DNA of 64,000 bases from Lentisphaerota bacterium (GCA_015061545.1 SUWJ01000007.1:28614-92613), one strand, 5' to 3'. Shown: positions 35,278 through 45,209, numbered from the stretch's first letter. The notes: generated by a model not told the origin, from the sequence alone. Program-made: numbers and translations.

Positions 35278-37074
35278 ATGTCGGATTTCAAATTCATCAT
35301 TGACCTTGAAGAACATCTCAAAGGTTTATTTCCGCTTAAAGCGGCGGATAACTGGCATATCGCGCCGGAAAAATGCCCCGAAACTATGGACGGGGAACTG
35401 ACGATCAACGCCTTCCGTTTTGCCCGTGTATTCGGTCAGGCTCCGGACAAACTTGCCGGCGTGATCGCAGAATATCTGAACAGCCACGAAGATGTGGAAA
35501 AGGTCGATACGGTCAAGGCGTTTATCAATGTAACGATCAAACCCGCCGCTCTCTACCGCGATACGGTTCAGGATATAGCAGCGCTGCTGGAAAATGTAAA
35601 GCTGCCCGCAGCTGAACGGAAAAAGATCCTGATCGAATTTTCCGCGCCCAACACCAACAAGCCTCAGCATCTGGGGCATGTACGCAACAATACGATCGGT
35701 CAGGCCACCGCCAGTATGCTGTCCAGAGTGGGGCACAATGTAATACCGATCAATCTGGTCAACGATCGCGGTATCCATATTTGCAAATCCATGCTCGCAT
35801 ATGAGCGCTTCGGCGAAGGTGTAACGCCCGAAAGTTCCGGGATCAAGGGCGATCATCTGGTGGGGAATTTTTATGTGAAATACGCCAGCGCACTTTCGGA
35901 GCAGATCAAAAAGCTGCGCGCGGCACGTCCCGATCTGGCGGATAAGAGCGATGACGAACTTTTCCTCGAAACCGAAATCGGTGCCGCCGCTCAGGAAATG
36001 CTCCGCAAGTGGGAAGCCAACGATCCGCAAGTCCGGGAATTGTGGCAGAAAATGAACTCCTGGGTATTGAAGGGTTTTGATGAAACCTACCGCCGTCTGG
36101 GGATTGAATTTGCCCATACCTATCTGGAAAGCGAAACCTATCTGCTGGGCAAAGATCTGATTGCCGACGGTTTGTCGCGCGGAGTCTTCAGCAAACGCGA
36201 AGACGGGGCAGTGATCGCCGATCTGGGCAAGCTGGGCAAAAAAGTGGTGCTGCGCTCCGACGGTACCAGCGTATATATTACGCAGGACATCGGTACCACG
36301 GTCAAAAAATACAATGATTACACCCCGGAAGAACAGATCTGGGTGGTGGGCGATGAACAGAATCTGCATTTCCAGATGCTTTTTGCCATTCTCAAACTGC
36401 TGGGCTTTGAGTGGTCGGATAAACTCTCGCATCTGGCATACGGCATGGTCAATCTGCCCAGCGGCCGCATGAAGAGCCGCGAAGGTACAGTAGTAGATGC
36501 CGACGATCTGTGCGACGAAATGGCCAATCTGGCTTACGCCGCCTGCAAGGAGCGCGACAACAACAATGCCGATGATGCAGAACTGCGTCAGCGGGCGGAA
36601 ATCATCGGTCTGGGCGCACTCAAATTCATGCTGCTGAAATTCAATGCCAAAACTACCATCATGTTCGATCCCTCGGCGTCGATCCGTTTTGAAGGCGATA
36701 CGGGCCCTTATGTGCAGTATGCCTGTGCGCGTATTGCCTCCATCGGGCGCAAGGCTGCCGAACGCGGTCTGGATATAAGCGCCGAAGCGGATTGGTCGCT
36801 GCTTGCCAGCCGGGAAGAAAAACTTCTGGCGCTGGATCTGAGTTTCTACCCCGCAGCGGTGCAGCAGGCGGCGGCACGGCGAGATGCGTCAGGTCTGGCG
36901 GAATACTTGTTGAATCTTGCCAAAAGCTTCAACCGCTTCTACCGTGAATGTCCGATTCTGGCGGCGGAAACGCCTCACCTGGCCTGTGCCCGCGCCCAGC
37001 TGGCCGAGCGCACCCGTCAGGTACTGGTCGATGGTTTGGCGACCATGACGATCAAAGTTCCGGAAAGTATGTGA
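35278..37074 (+). CDS. argS: Arginyl-tRNA synthetase
   Basis: The 598-residue class I synthetase has an N-terminal Add-1 domain (about 1-110). The HIGH-type motif lies in 'NKPQHLGHVRNN' (131-134), with the Arg-specific 'DRGIHICKSM' after it. 'GRMKSREGTVV' stands in place of KMSKS. A helical anticodon domain with the DALR-type 'FNRFYRECPIL' near the end completes it. AAGGA lies upstream of the ATG. It is the last gene of the cmk-ybgC-manA-argS run. No terminator is obvious after its stop. Confidence 0.97.
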   Translation: MSDFKFIIDLEEHLKGLFPLKAADNWHIAPEKCPETMDGELTINAFRFARVFGQAPDKLAGVIAEYLNSHEDVEKVDTVKAFINVTIKPAALYRDTVQDIAALLENVKLPAAERKKILIEFSAPNTNKPQHLGHVRNNTIGQATASMLSRVGHNVIPINLVNDRGIHICKSMLAYERFGEGVTPESSGIKGDHLVGNFYVKYASALSEQIKKLRAARPDLADKSDDELFLETEIGAAAQEMLRKWEANDPQVRELWQKMNSWVLKGFDETYRRLGIEFAHTYLESETYLLGKDLIADGLSRGVFSKREDGAVIADLGKLGKKVVLRSDGTSVYITQDIGTTVKKYNDYTPEEQIWVVGDEQNLHFQMLFAILKLLGFEWSDKLSHLAYGMVNLPSGRMKSREGTVVDADDLCDEMANLAYAACKERDNNNADDAELRQRAEIIGLGALKFMLLKFNAKTTIMFDPSASIRFEGDTGPYVQYACARIASIGRKAAERGLDISAEADWSLLASREEKLLALDLSFYPAAVQQAAARRDASGLAEYLLNLAKSFNRFYRECPILAAETPHLACARAQLAERTRQVLVDGLATMTIKVPESM

Positions 37075-37135
37075 TAACAACGAACCTGCAGGCGTCCTTT
37101 CAAGTCTTAACATAACAAAAAAACATAAACTGTAT

Positions 37136-37163
37136 TTGAAAAAATACGAATTTATGATATATT
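37136..37163 (+). promoter_or_regulatory. Promoter ahead of the glycogen cluster
   Basis: TTGAAA (37136-37141), a 16-base spacer and TATATT (37158-37163) in the AT-rich 37075-37250 gap, about 88 bases before the CBM48 gene. Confidence 0.55.
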
Positions 37164-37250
37164 AAATGTGTGATGTTATGTTATAATTAAATCAAGTCGG
37201 AACGCAGTTGATTTCAACAGCTTCCGACAGTATCCTGAAAGGGTTGGATA

Positions 37251-37544
37251 ATGGCGAATAAAACAGCCGGAGGTGCCGTAAAGCGCCGTCGGGTCATATT
37301 GACAGCTGACTTGGGGCCGGGCAAAAATGTGAGCGTGGCGGGGAATTTCAACGATTGGGATCCCGCCGCCAAGCCGATGACCGATAAAGATGGCAACGGA
37401 GTATATCGCTGCACGCTTTTGCTTAAACCCGGCAGCTACGAATACAAGTTTGTCATCGACGGCGTCTGGTGTGTGGATACCAATAATCCGAACTTTGCGC
37501 CCAACGATCTGGGGACACTTAACAGTTTACTGATCGTTGATTGA
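37251..37544 (+). CDS. Stand-alone CBM48/AMPK-type glycogen-binding protein
   Basis: The 97-residue protein is a single carbohydrate-binding module. 'NVSVAGNFNDWDPAAKPM', 'GNGVYRCTLLLKPGSYEYKF' and 'VIDGVWCVDTNNP' carry the Trp and aromatic residues that contact alpha-glucan in CBM48. It has no catalytic domain and no signal peptide. The first 15 residues are basic. It lies upstream of glgP-glgA-glgB, so it probably binds glycogen granules or targets those enzymes to them (inference). An intrinsic terminator follows its stop. Confidence 0.88.
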   Translation: MANKTAGGAVKRRRVILTADLGPGKNVSVAGNFNDWDPAAKPMTDKDGNGVYRCTLLLKPGSYEYKFVIDGVWCVDTNNPNFAPNDLGTLNSLLIVD

Positions 37545-37567
37545 AGGTCAATTTTATGCAGAAATCA

Positions 37568-37609
37568 AACTCCGGGAAAGCTGTTTAACAGGCATTTCCG
37601 GAGTTTTTT
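37568..37609 (+). terminator. Intrinsic terminator/attenuator between CBM48 gene and glgP
   Basis: AACTCCGGGAAA pairs with TTTCCGGAGTT (one G bulged), followed by TTTTTT. It ends about 27 bases before the glgP ATG, leaving no room for a separate promoter, so glgPAB must be transcribed by readthrough or from inside the upstream gene. Confidence 0.85.
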
Positions 37610-37635
37610 GTTTGAACAGGAGAAAATAAAGCAAT

Positions 37636-40179
37636 ATGAACAATACGATAAAACTTTTCAATGTGGCGCCGTCGGTGCCGGCGGAACTGCGTTTTCTGGA
37701 AGAACTTTCCTACAATATGTGGTGGTGCTATCACCCCGAAGCGCAGGAACTTTTTGAGCGCATCGATCCGCGTTTGTGGCAGGAAGTGGAAGGCAATACC
37801 AGATTGTTTATGAGCAGTCTGCCGCAGGGTAAACTGGAAGAACTCGCCAAAGATCCGCTGTATGTAAGAGAACTCAACAATGTGGAAACAGCGTTCCGGC
37901 GCGATGTAAACGATTCAACGGATATCAGCGACCGCAAAGTGGCGTATTTTTCCATGGAATTCGGTATCCACGAAAGCGTGCGCATCTTCTCGGGCGGTTT
38001 GGGCGTACTTGCCGGTGACCATTTGAAAGCCGCCAGCGACCTGCATCTGCCGCTGGTGGGGGTGGGCTTGCTCTACCATCAGGGCTACTTCCGTCAGGTG
38101 CTGGACAGCAACGGCTGGCAGCAGGAAAGATATCCTGAAAACGAGATCCACAATATGCCGATCACCCGCGCAAGAGATGTCAACGGCAACGAAGTGACCG
38201 TAACAGTTCCGCTGATCGATCGGGAAGTCAGCGCCGCAGTATGGCAGCTGAAAGTGGGCAATGTGCCGCTGGTGCTGCTTGATACGGAAATTCCGCAGAA
38301 TCCGCCTGAATTGCGTTCGCTTACCTGGCGGCTGTACGGCGGCGATACCCGCAACCGCATCCAGCAGGAATTGCTGCTGGGCGTGGGGGGCTATAAAGCG
38401 CTGGTGGCAATGGGCTGCACGCCCGAAGTGTGCCATATGAACGAAGGCCATGCGGCGTTTCTCTCGCTGGCAAGAATCGAACACCTGGTCAAAACATTCA
38501 ACTATGCGCCTGATACCGCGCTGGAAGTCGTGTGGCGCAGCAATGTATTTACCACGCATACGCCGGTGCCTGCAGGTAACGAAGCCTTTGATTTTGATCT
38601 GGTCAGACCCTTTGTGGCGCCGCTGTGCGCTGCTGCGGGCGTGGATGTGGAACGGATGCTCAAGTGGGGCGTGCCGATCGGGGAACGCAACAGCAGTACG
38701 CAAATGTCGATGACGGTGCTGGGTTTGCGGCTGGCCAACTTCAGCAACGGCGTGAGCAAACTCCACGGCGAAGTGGCGCGGCAAATGTGGAAAAATCTCT
38801 GGCCCGGTCGGGCGCTGGACGAAATCCCGGTCAAGCATATCACCAACGGGGTACATCCGGCATCGTGGATCTCCACGCGCAAACGAACATTGTTCGACCA
38901 TTATCTGCCGGGCAATTACCTGCTGAGTCCCAGCTACGAAAAACTGCGTCAGCGGTTGGATCAGATCCCGGATTACGAATTGTGGACCGCGCACGAACTT
39001 TGCCGCCAGAGTCTGGTACGCTATGCCAGACTGCGGCTGCAAAAATCGCTTAAATGCGTGGTATCCAATCCCGATGAAAACTCAACGGCAGCGGTTCTGG
39101 ATCCCCATATCCTCACCATCGGGTTCGCCCGCCGCTTTGCCACCTACAAACGCGGTACGCTGCTGCTGCGTTACCGCGACCGGCTGCTGCGGCTGCTGCG
39201 CAACAATACAACGCCTGTGCAGTTTATCTTTGCGGGGAAAGCGCACCCGGCGGACGACAACGGCAAAAGATTGATCCAGGAACTGGTGCAATTTGCCCGT
39301 CAGAACGGTATTTCGCACCGTCTGGTGTTTCTGGAAGACTACGATATCGGCATGGCGCGCAAACTGGTACAGGGTGTGGACGTATGGCTGAACAATCCCC
39401 GCCGCCCGCAGGAAGCCAGCGGTACATCGGGCATGAAGGCAGCGATCAACGGCAGCTTGAACCTGAGTATTCTGGACGGCTGGTGGGACGAAGCATACGC
39501 ACCCGGCAACGGCTGGGCGATTCCCGGCAACGAAAATTATCAGAATCCCGAAGATTGCGATAACTTTGAAGCGCAGGAACTCTTCAATCTGCTGGAAAAT
39601 GAAGTGATCCCGCTTTTCTACGAACGCAGCAACAACGATCTGCCGACGCGCTGGATACGCATGATGAAAAACTCGATCGCCATGGGGCTGGGAATGTTCT
39701 CCAGTTTGCGCATGGTCGAAGAATACCGCGATATGTTCTATACGCCTGCGATGCTCAATTACGAAAAACTCAGCGCCGACCACGCTGCCAGCGCTGCGGC
39801 ATTGGTGGAGCAAAAGCATCGTTTGCAGGAAAACTTCCCCAAGATGAGCATCGAACCGCCGATAATCGAAGGCGATTTGCAGAGCGATATTCACGTTGGG
39901 GACAGTTTCAAAGTGCAGCTTAAAGTCTACCTGGCAGATTTGAAGCCCGAAGAAGTAGCTGTACAAATTTATACCGGCAACGTAAACGTTCATAACGAGA
40001 TCATCACCAGCTGCAGCCATAATATGACCGTCAGCAAAGATCTGGGCAACGGCAATTACATTTACGAGCTTTGCGTAACTTGCAAGAGTTCGGGGCGTTT
40101 CGGCTTGACTGCGCGTATTACACCGATTGGCGACAGCTGGCAAAACAGCGTGCCGGGATTTATCTGCTGGCCCAAATAA
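37636..40179 (+). CDS. glgP: Alpha-glucan (glycogen) phosphorylase
   Basis: The 847-residue GT35 protein begins with a DUF3417-type region ('PAELRFLEELSYNMWWCY'). The phosphorylase core follows: 'YFSMEFGIHESVRIFSGGLGVLAGDHLKAASDL', 'NEGHAAFLSL', 'TTHTPVPAGNEAF', and the PLP-Lys site 'EASGTSGMKAAINGSLNLSI' near residues 600-620. This is the archaeal/Thermotoga-like subtype rather than the E. coli MalP/GlgP subtype. A C-terminal beta-like extension of about 130 residues is present. It releases glucose-1-phosphate from glycogen. AGGAG lies upstream. glgA follows after 28 bases. Confidence 0.95.
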   Translation: MNNTIKLFNVAPSVPAELRFLEELSYNMWWCYHPEAQELFERIDPRLWQEVEGNTRLFMSSLPQGKLEELAKDPLYVRELNNVETAFRRDVNDSTDISDRKVAYFSMEFGIHESVRIFSGGLGVLAGDHLKAASDLHLPLVGVGLLYHQGYFRQVLDSNGWQQERYPENEIHNMPITRARDVNGNEVTVTVPLIDREVSAAVWQLKVGNVPLVLLDTEIPQNPPELRSLTWRLYGGDTRNRIQQELLLGVGGYKALVAMGCTPEVCHMNEGHAAFLSLARIEHLVKTFNYAPDTALEVVWRSNVFTTHTPVPAGNEAFDFDLVRPFVAPLCAAAGVDVERMLKWGVPIGERNSSTQMSMTVLGLRLANFSNGVSKLHGEVARQMWKNLWPGRALDEIPVKHITNGVHPASWISTRKRTLFDHYLPGNYLLSPSYEKLRQRLDQIPDYELWTAHELCRQSLVRYARLRLQKSLKCVVSNPDENSTAAVLDPHILTIGFARRFATYKRGTLLLRYRDRLLRLLRNNTTPVQFIFAGKAHPADDNGKRLIQELVQFARQNGISHRLVFLEDYDIGMARKLVQGVDVWLNNPRRPQEASGTSGMKAAINGSLNLSILDGWWDEAYAPGNGWAIPGNENYQNPEDCDNFEAQELFNLLENEVIPLFYERSNNDLPTRWIRMMKNSIAMGLGMFSSLRMVEEYRDMFYTPAMLNYEKLSADHAASAAALVEQKHRLQENFPKMSIEPPIIEGDLQSDIHVGDSFKVQLKVYLADLKPEEVAVQIYTGNVNVHNEIITSCSHNMTVSKDLGNGNYIYELCVTCKSSGRFGLTARITPIGDSWQNSVPGFICWPK

Positions 40180-40207
40180 CACTCAATAAAATATCGGGGA
40201 AAATATT

Positions 40208-41746
40208 ATGGCCAAGGTGGTTATAAAACCGAAGAAAAACAAGAATCCGCGTATTCTGGTGGTAACACCCGAAATAACTTATCTGCCCGAAGGCATGGGC
40301 AATATGGCAAACCGCCTGAAAGCCAAAGCAGGCGGTCTGGCGGATGTATCTGCTTCGCTGGTATCGGCACTTTACCGGCAGGGCGCAGATGTACACGTGG
40401 CGCTGCCTGATTACCGGCAATTATTCAAGGTGGATGTAAACCACTTAGTCAGTAAAGAGTTGCGTATGTATCTGGCGGGATTGACCGACAACCGTGTACA
40501 TCTGGCGGAAGATCGGATCTTTTATTACCGCGACCGGGTATATTCCAGCTACAGCGCCGAGAGTATGCTTGTGGCGCTGGCGTTCCAGCGCGAAGTGATC
40601 AATAATATCATTCCCAAAGTCAATCCCGACTTGATCCATTGCAACGATTGGATGACGGGGTTGATTCCGGGTATGGCACGGCGGCTGGGGATCCCGTGTC
40701 TGTTTACGGTACACAATATCCACACGCAAAAGACCACGCTGGCGCAGATCGAAGACCGCGGTATTGATGCGGCGGCGTTCTGGAAAGAACTTTACTACGA
40801 ACATATTCCGCAGAATTATGAGGAAACCCGCAGCCGCAACATGGTCGATTTGATGGCAAGCGGGATTTTCAGCGCACACTTTATCAATACGGTCAGCCCC
40901 ACTTTTCTGGAGGAGATCGTACAGGGGTGGTTCGATTTTATTCCCCACGCGGTGCGCAGCGAAATCCGCGGGAAATATCATGCCGGATGCGCATCGGGCA
41001 TTCTCAATGCACCTGACGAAAATCAGACTCCTGCCAAAGATCCGGCATTGCCTGAAAATTACACCTCCGCCAATCACCGCGAAGTCAAGCGGCGCTTGAA
41101 AACCCGATTCCAGCAGCGTCTGGGCTTGCGGGTGGATGCCGATGCGCCCATATTCTTCTGGCCGTCGCGGCTTGACCCGGTACAGAAGGGCTGTCAGCTG
41201 CTGGCAGAAATACTTTTCCATACGATAGCGCGATATCACCATAAAAATCTGCAAATAGCGATCGTTGCCAACGGTTCGTTCTTTGAAGTTTTTGAGCGCA
41301 TCCGCAATATACATAATATTTCCGACAAACTGGCGGTGGTGCCGTTCGATAACGATCTGTCGCAGCTGGGTTATGCCGCCAGCGACTTTATGCTGATGCC
41401 CAGCTTGTTCGAGCCATGCGGTCTGCCGCAGATGATCGCGCCCAAATACGGCTGTCTGCCGGTGGTGCATAATACCGGCGGCTTGCACGATACGGTGGAA
41501 ATGCTGGATACGATCCAACATCGGGGCAATGGCTTTATCTTCAACGATTACGACTCACACGCGCTTTCGTGGGCTATCGACCGGGCTATGGAGTTTTACG
41601 AGCTGCCTGAAGATGTGCGCACCAGAGAAATCAGCCGGGTTATGGATGAGGCGGAACGGCGTTTCAATCACGATGTTACCGCGCAGGCGTATATACGCAT
41701 CTACGAAGAGATGCTCCAATGCCCGCTGATCGTGGACAGGGATTAA
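40208..41746 (+). CDS. glgA: Glycogen (starch) synthase, GT5
   Basis: The 512-residue GT-B protein carries KAGGLADV (40-47), the ADP-glucose-binding loop. 'DLIHCNDWMTGLIPGM', 'FTVHNIHTQ', 'WPSRLDPVQKGCQLL' and 'FEPCGLPQMIAPKYG' follow. The N-terminus is about 25 residues longer before KAGGL than in E. coli GlgA. It extends alpha-1,4-glucan from a nucleotide sugar. The downstream glgB start lies six bases after its stop. glgC is not in this window, so the donor's source is elsewhere. Confidence 0.94.
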   Translation: MAKVVIKPKKNKNPRILVVTPEITYLPEGMGNMANRLKAKAGGLADVSASLVSALYRQGADVHVALPDYRQLFKVDVNHLVSKELRMYLAGLTDNRVHLAEDRIFYYRDRVYSSYSAESMLVALAFQREVINNIIPKVNPDLIHCNDWMTGLIPGMARRLGIPCLFTVHNIHTQKTTLAQIEDRGIDAAAFWKELYYEHIPQNYEETRSRNMVDLMASGIFSAHFINTVSPTFLEEIVQGWFDFIPHAVRSEIRGKYHAGCASGILNAPDENQTPAKDPALPENYTSANHREVKRRLKTRFQQRLGLRVDADAPIFFWPSRLDPVQKGCQLLAEILFHTIARYHHKNLQIAIVANGSFFEVFERIRNIHNISDKLAVVPFDNDLSQLGYAASDFMLMPSLFEPCGLPQMIAPKYGCLPVVHNTGGLHDTVEMLDTIQHRGNGFIFNDYDSHALSWAIDRAMEFYELPEDVRTREISRVMDEAERRFNHDVTAQAYIRIYEEMLQCPLIVDRD

Positions 41747-41751
41747 CTCTT

Positions 41752-43791
41752 ATGCCCCGCCGCATTACCAGTCAATATCCGTTGCAGATATCAAAACTGC
41801 AGGACGATGCTTTTTTGGCGCCTTATGCAGGAGTTCTGGAACGGCGCAAGATGAATCTGGTGGCGGCGCGGTACAAACTCACAGGTTCTGTAAATGGTTC
41901 GCTGGCGGAAAAAGCGGCGCAGAATCATAAATTCTTCGGACTTCACCGTCAGGCGGACAACTCCTGGGTATTCCGCGAATGGGCCCCGGCAGCAAAAAAA
42001 ATCGTGCTGGTGGGGGATTTTTCCGGCTTTGAAGAGCGCGATGGATTTGTTCTGTCGCATTTGCATACCCCCGATGGCTGCTGGGAATTGCAGCTGCCGC
42101 CCGGTGTTATCCGCCACGGGATGCACTACTGCTTGCATATATACTTTGCCGACGGCACCATGGGCGTGCGGCTGCCGGCTTACGCAGATTATGTGGTGCA
42201 GGATCCTGACAGCAATATTTTCAGCGCTATGGTGTGGGATCCGCCGGAAAAATATCAATTCAAAAATCCCCGCCCTCCCCGTCAGGATCATGTGCTGATT
42301 TACGAATGTCATGCCGGAATGGCGCAGGAAGAGTGCAAGATCGGCACCTTTAATGAATTTACCGGAAAAATCCTGCCGCGGATCGCCAAAGGCAATTACA
42401 ATACGATCCAGTTGATGGCGGTAATGAGCCACCCGTATTACGGGAGTTTCGGCTATCATGTCGCAAACTTTTTTTCCATATCGGGCCGCTTCGGTACACC
42501 TGACGACTTCAAACATCTGGTAGATACCGCCCACGCATACGGATTGCGGGTGATAATGGATGTGGTTCACTCTCACGCAGTCCGCAACGAAGTGGAGGGT
42601 CTGGCAAGGTTTGACGGCACCCGCGAACAGTATTTTCACGCCGGCAGCCGCGGTGAGCACAGCGCGTGGGATTCGCTCTGTTTTGATTACGGCAAAACGG
42701 AAGTGCAGAAATTTCTTTTATCCAATCTGAATTTTTACCTTGAAGAGTACAATCTTGACGGCTTCCGCTTTGACGGGGTGACAAGTATGCTTTACAAGCA
42801 TCACGGACTTAACAGAGTTTTTTCAGGTTACAGCGATTACTTTTCCGATGAAGTCGATGAAGATGCCTACACCTATTTAGCCCTTGCCAACACTTTGATC
42901 CACGAAGTCGTGCCGGAAGCTGTAACTGTAGCCGAAGATGTCAGCGGAATGCCCGGAATTGCGGCGCCCTTGGAGCAAGGCGGCGCCGGATTCGATCTGC
43001 GTATGGCAATGGGCGTGACGGATCTCTGGTTCAAACTCTTTGACCTGCCCGATGAAAAATGGGATATTGCCGCATTGTTTTACGAACTTATCAACCGCCG
43101 TCGCGATGAGCGCTGTATAAGTTATGTCGAGTGCCACGATCAGGCGATCGTGGGCGGGCAGAGTGCGATTTTCCGACTTGCCCAAAGCGATATCTACCAC
43201 AAGATGCGCTGGTTTGATACCACGCCGACTGTAGAACGCGCCGTAGCGCTGCACAAAATGACCCGTTTGGCGACCGCCGCCACGGGATGCAGCGGATATC
43301 TGAACTTTATGGGCAATGAATTCGGGCATCCTGAATGGATCGACTTTCCGCGGGAAGGCAACAACTGGAGCTGCCATTACGCACGGCGGCAATGGAGTCT
43401 GGCGGATGATCCAGAATTGTACTATCACGCTCTTGGAGAATTCGACCGCGCCATGCTTGAGCTGCTGACTGAATTCGGCGTATACAGTTCCGCAGTACGC
43501 AAACTGAAGCTGGATAATCACGATAAAATCATGGCGTTTGAGCGGGGTAATCTGTGGTTTTTCTTCAATTTCAACAGCAGCAAATCATTTACCGATTACG
43601 GAGTGGAAGTTATGCCCGGCAAATACCAACTGCTGCTGGACAGCGATGAGTCACGCTTCGGCGGTCATGCCCGCCTTGCTGCCGATCAATGCTACTTTAC
43701 CATGCCGGAGCGCTGCGGCAATCTGCTGAAACACGAATTGAAACTCTATCTGCCCTGCCGGACGGTACTGGTATTGAGCAAACTTGATTGA
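41752..43791 (+). CDS. glgB: 1,4-alpha-glucan branching enzyme (GH13_8 type)
   Basis: The start is taken at 41752 (MPRRITSQ) with AGGGA upstream, giving 679 residues. An N-terminal CBM48-like domain ('NSWVFREWAPAAKKIVLVGDF') precedes the GH13 barrel. The catalytic residues appear as Asp in 'LDGFRFDGVTSM', Glu in 'VAEDVSGMPG' and Asp in 'YVECHDQAIVGG', and a beta-sandwich ends the protein. 'VLIYECHAGMAQEECKIGTF' is the eukaryotic/Bacteroidetes-like GH13_8 form, not the E. coli GH13_9 form. It adds alpha-1,6 branches to glycogen. It is the last gene of the cluster; a short hairpin with T's follows. Confidence 0.94.
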   Translation: MPRRITSQYPLQISKLQDDAFLAPYAGVLERRKMNLVAARYKLTGSVNGSLAEKAAQNHKFFGLHRQADNSWVFREWAPAAKKIVLVGDFSGFEERDGFVLSHLHTPDGCWELQLPPGVIRHGMHYCLHIYFADGTMGVRLPAYADYVVQDPDSNIFSAMVWDPPEKYQFKNPRPPRQDHVLIYECHAGMAQEECKIGTFNEFTGKILPRIAKGNYNTIQLMAVMSHPYYGSFGYHVANFFSISGRFGTPDDFKHLVDTAHAYGLRVIMDVVHSHAVRNEVEGLARFDGTREQYFHAGSRGEHSAWDSLCFDYGKTEVQKFLLSNLNFYLEEYNLDGFRFDGVTSMLYKHHGLNRVFSGYSDYFSDEVDEDAYTYLALANTLIHEVVPEAVTVAEDVSGMPGIAAPLEQGGAGFDLRMAMGVTDLWFKLFDLPDEKWDIAALFYELINRRRDERCISYVECHDQAIVGGQSAIFRLAQSDIYHKMRWFDTTPTVERAVALHKMTRLATAATGCSGYLNFMGNEFGHPEWIDFPREGNNWSCHYARRQWSLADDPELYYHALGEFDRAMLELLTEFGVYSSAVRKLKLDNHDKIMAFERGNLWFFFNFNSSKSFTDYGVEVMPGKYQLLLDSDESRFGGHARLAADQCYFTMPERCGNLLKHELKLYLPCRTVLVLSKLD

Positions 43792-43808
43792 AAATATACT
43801 GATCAAGC

Positions 43809-43831
43809 AAGTCCGGCAGTCGGACTTTTCC
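43809..43831 (+). terminator. Short terminator-like hairpin after glgB
   Basis: AAGTCCG pairs with CGGACTT (7 bp, 5-base loop) with a brief TTTT/TTCC tail. It sits between the convergent ends of glgB and the GYF-domain gene. Confidence 0.55.
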
Positions 43832-43833
43832 GT

Positions 43834-44826
43834 TTAATCGCCGGTGCAGAACGGGCAATGTTCAACAAGCAATCTGGGGGTACCATCCTGTTCCATTTGC
43901 CATATTTCCAACGCGTACATCCAGAACCAACCGCCCGCCAGCCAGCTTATCAGCAGCAGGATTCCGCCGGTAACGAATATGCCGCGCCGCGCACGCCGCG
44001 CCAACCCCAATACCGCCTGATGCAGCGTATCGTAATTGATATCTGCGCAACAGGACAATGCGCCATAAGCCAAATTGCTCAGCTTATCTTTTATCAGCAG
44101 CAGCGTGATCTGGTCGGTAAAGAACAGCGACATCAAAGTCAAACCGTACCACAGCCACGATATAAGCCCCACGATCTGTATTGTCAGCACCCCATCGATC
44201 CGCTGGACAAAAAAATAGAGTATTTCGCTGATGATCATCAGGTAAAACACCGCCATCACCAGATAATAGAGCAAATATGGTGTCTGATCGGGAATCTTGT
44301 GCATAGCTTTGAACCGCCGCCAATATTTCGGCAGCCGCATATAGCCGATCCACAACCAGACGCAGTTCACCACCGGAATCGCCATCGGCAGCGCATAGAG
44401 CGCAGCTTTCCACGGCATATGTTTATCTTCCGCCAGCAAAATGCGCCATTTCTGATAAAGCCACAAACTCATTCCCAGATTGCCTGCAGCAATCGCAGCC
44501 GGAATCAGAATAAATACATCCCGACTGTGGCAAATGGAAAATCCCGCCAATCCTGCGGAGAAAAGCGGCGTGAAAATCAGCCACGCCCAATACAGCACGA
44601 TCGTATGCTGCCAGTACCAATGCCGCGCTACCCAGGTTATTTCTTTAGCGGCTTTGCTTGCCCCCAGCGGCAGCATTACGTTGCTGTCGCCAACGCTGAC
44701 CAGCGAATGGGCATCCAGCAAACCTGCGCTGAGAAACTGCCGCAGCTGTCCGCGGTTGAACGGACCCCAGCGTTTCATCCCTTTGCGGCAATAAAAAAGT
44801 TCCTGTTTTTCTCTGGATAGAGCCAT
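43834..44826 (-). CDS. GYF_2-domain membrane protein, unknown
   Basis: The 330-residue protein starts with a GYF_2 (DUF4339) domain, residues about 10-45: 'FYCRKGMKRWGPFNRGQLRQFLSAG', with the typical W-G-P-F. Six or seven hydrophobic segments follow (about 75-320) and then a short Cys-containing tail (CPFCTGD). GYF_2 domains in bacteria are thought to bind proline-rich peptides or act as adaptors. Its start lies about ten bases after the 115-residue gene. It is the last member of the long prs-to-trmL gene string. Function unknown. Confidence 0.75.
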   Translation of the reverse strand: MALSREKQELFYCRKGMKRWGPFNRGQLRQFLSAGLLDAHSLVSVGDSNVMLPLGASKAAKEITWVARHWYWQHTIVLYWAWLIFTPLFSAGLAGFSICHSRDVFILIPAAIAAGNLGMSLWLYQKWRILLAEDKHMPWKAALYALPMAIPVVNCVWLWIGYMRLPKYWRRFKAMHKIPDQTPYLLYYLVMAVFYLMIISEILYFFVQRIDGVLTIQIVGLISWLWYGLTLMSLFFTDQITLLLIKDKLSNLAYGALSCCADINYDTLHQAVLGLARRARRGIFVTGGILLLISWLAGGWFWMYALEIWQMEQDGTPRLLVEHCPFCTGD

Positions 44827-44835
44827 GATCCGGGA

Positions 44836-45183
44836 TCAAAATCCAATTTCAGTATCAAAGCGGTGCTCAACCGCTCCTGATGCGTAGATTTTCAAAGTAA
44901 GAGTATATTTTCCGCCCTCGCCATTGCTGCTGACGATCGGGTTTATCACGCTTATTTCCGGCAGTTCCAAAGTATTTTCACCCGATTCGATCGACAAGCG
45001 CACTGACTCGTGCATTTCTATATTATCCAGTTCCAACGATGCCATGTACAGCACTTTGACCGGGGTATTGGTCTTCAAAAAGCCTTTGATCACTCCGCGC
45101 TGACCGCGTTCAGGATCAGGGGTGGAAACTGTTTCAGCAAAAAAATCGCATATCTCCAGATAATCGCCTATTTTCTTCAACAT
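44836..45183 (-). CDS. Conserved-looking small cytoplasmic protein, unknown
   Basis: A 115-residue protein with no signal peptide or membrane segment. It has a predicted beta-rich C-terminal half ('SVRLSIESGENTLELPEISV', 'GGKYTLTLKIYASGAVEH'), possibly an Ig-like or jelly-roll fold. AAGGAG eight bases before the ATG supports translation. It is located between trmL and the GYF_2 gene in the same direction. The pattern resembles the DUF6941-like family loosely; I would not assign it. Confidence 0.7.
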   Translation of the reverse strand: MLKKIGDYLEICDFFAETVSTPDPERGQRGVIKGFLKTNTPVKVLYMASLELDNIEMHESVRLSIESGENTLELPEISVINPIVSSNGEGGKYTLTLKIYASGAVEHRFDTEIGF

Positions 45184-45209
45184 ATTGCCATCTCCTTGCA
45201 GGGCTTGAC

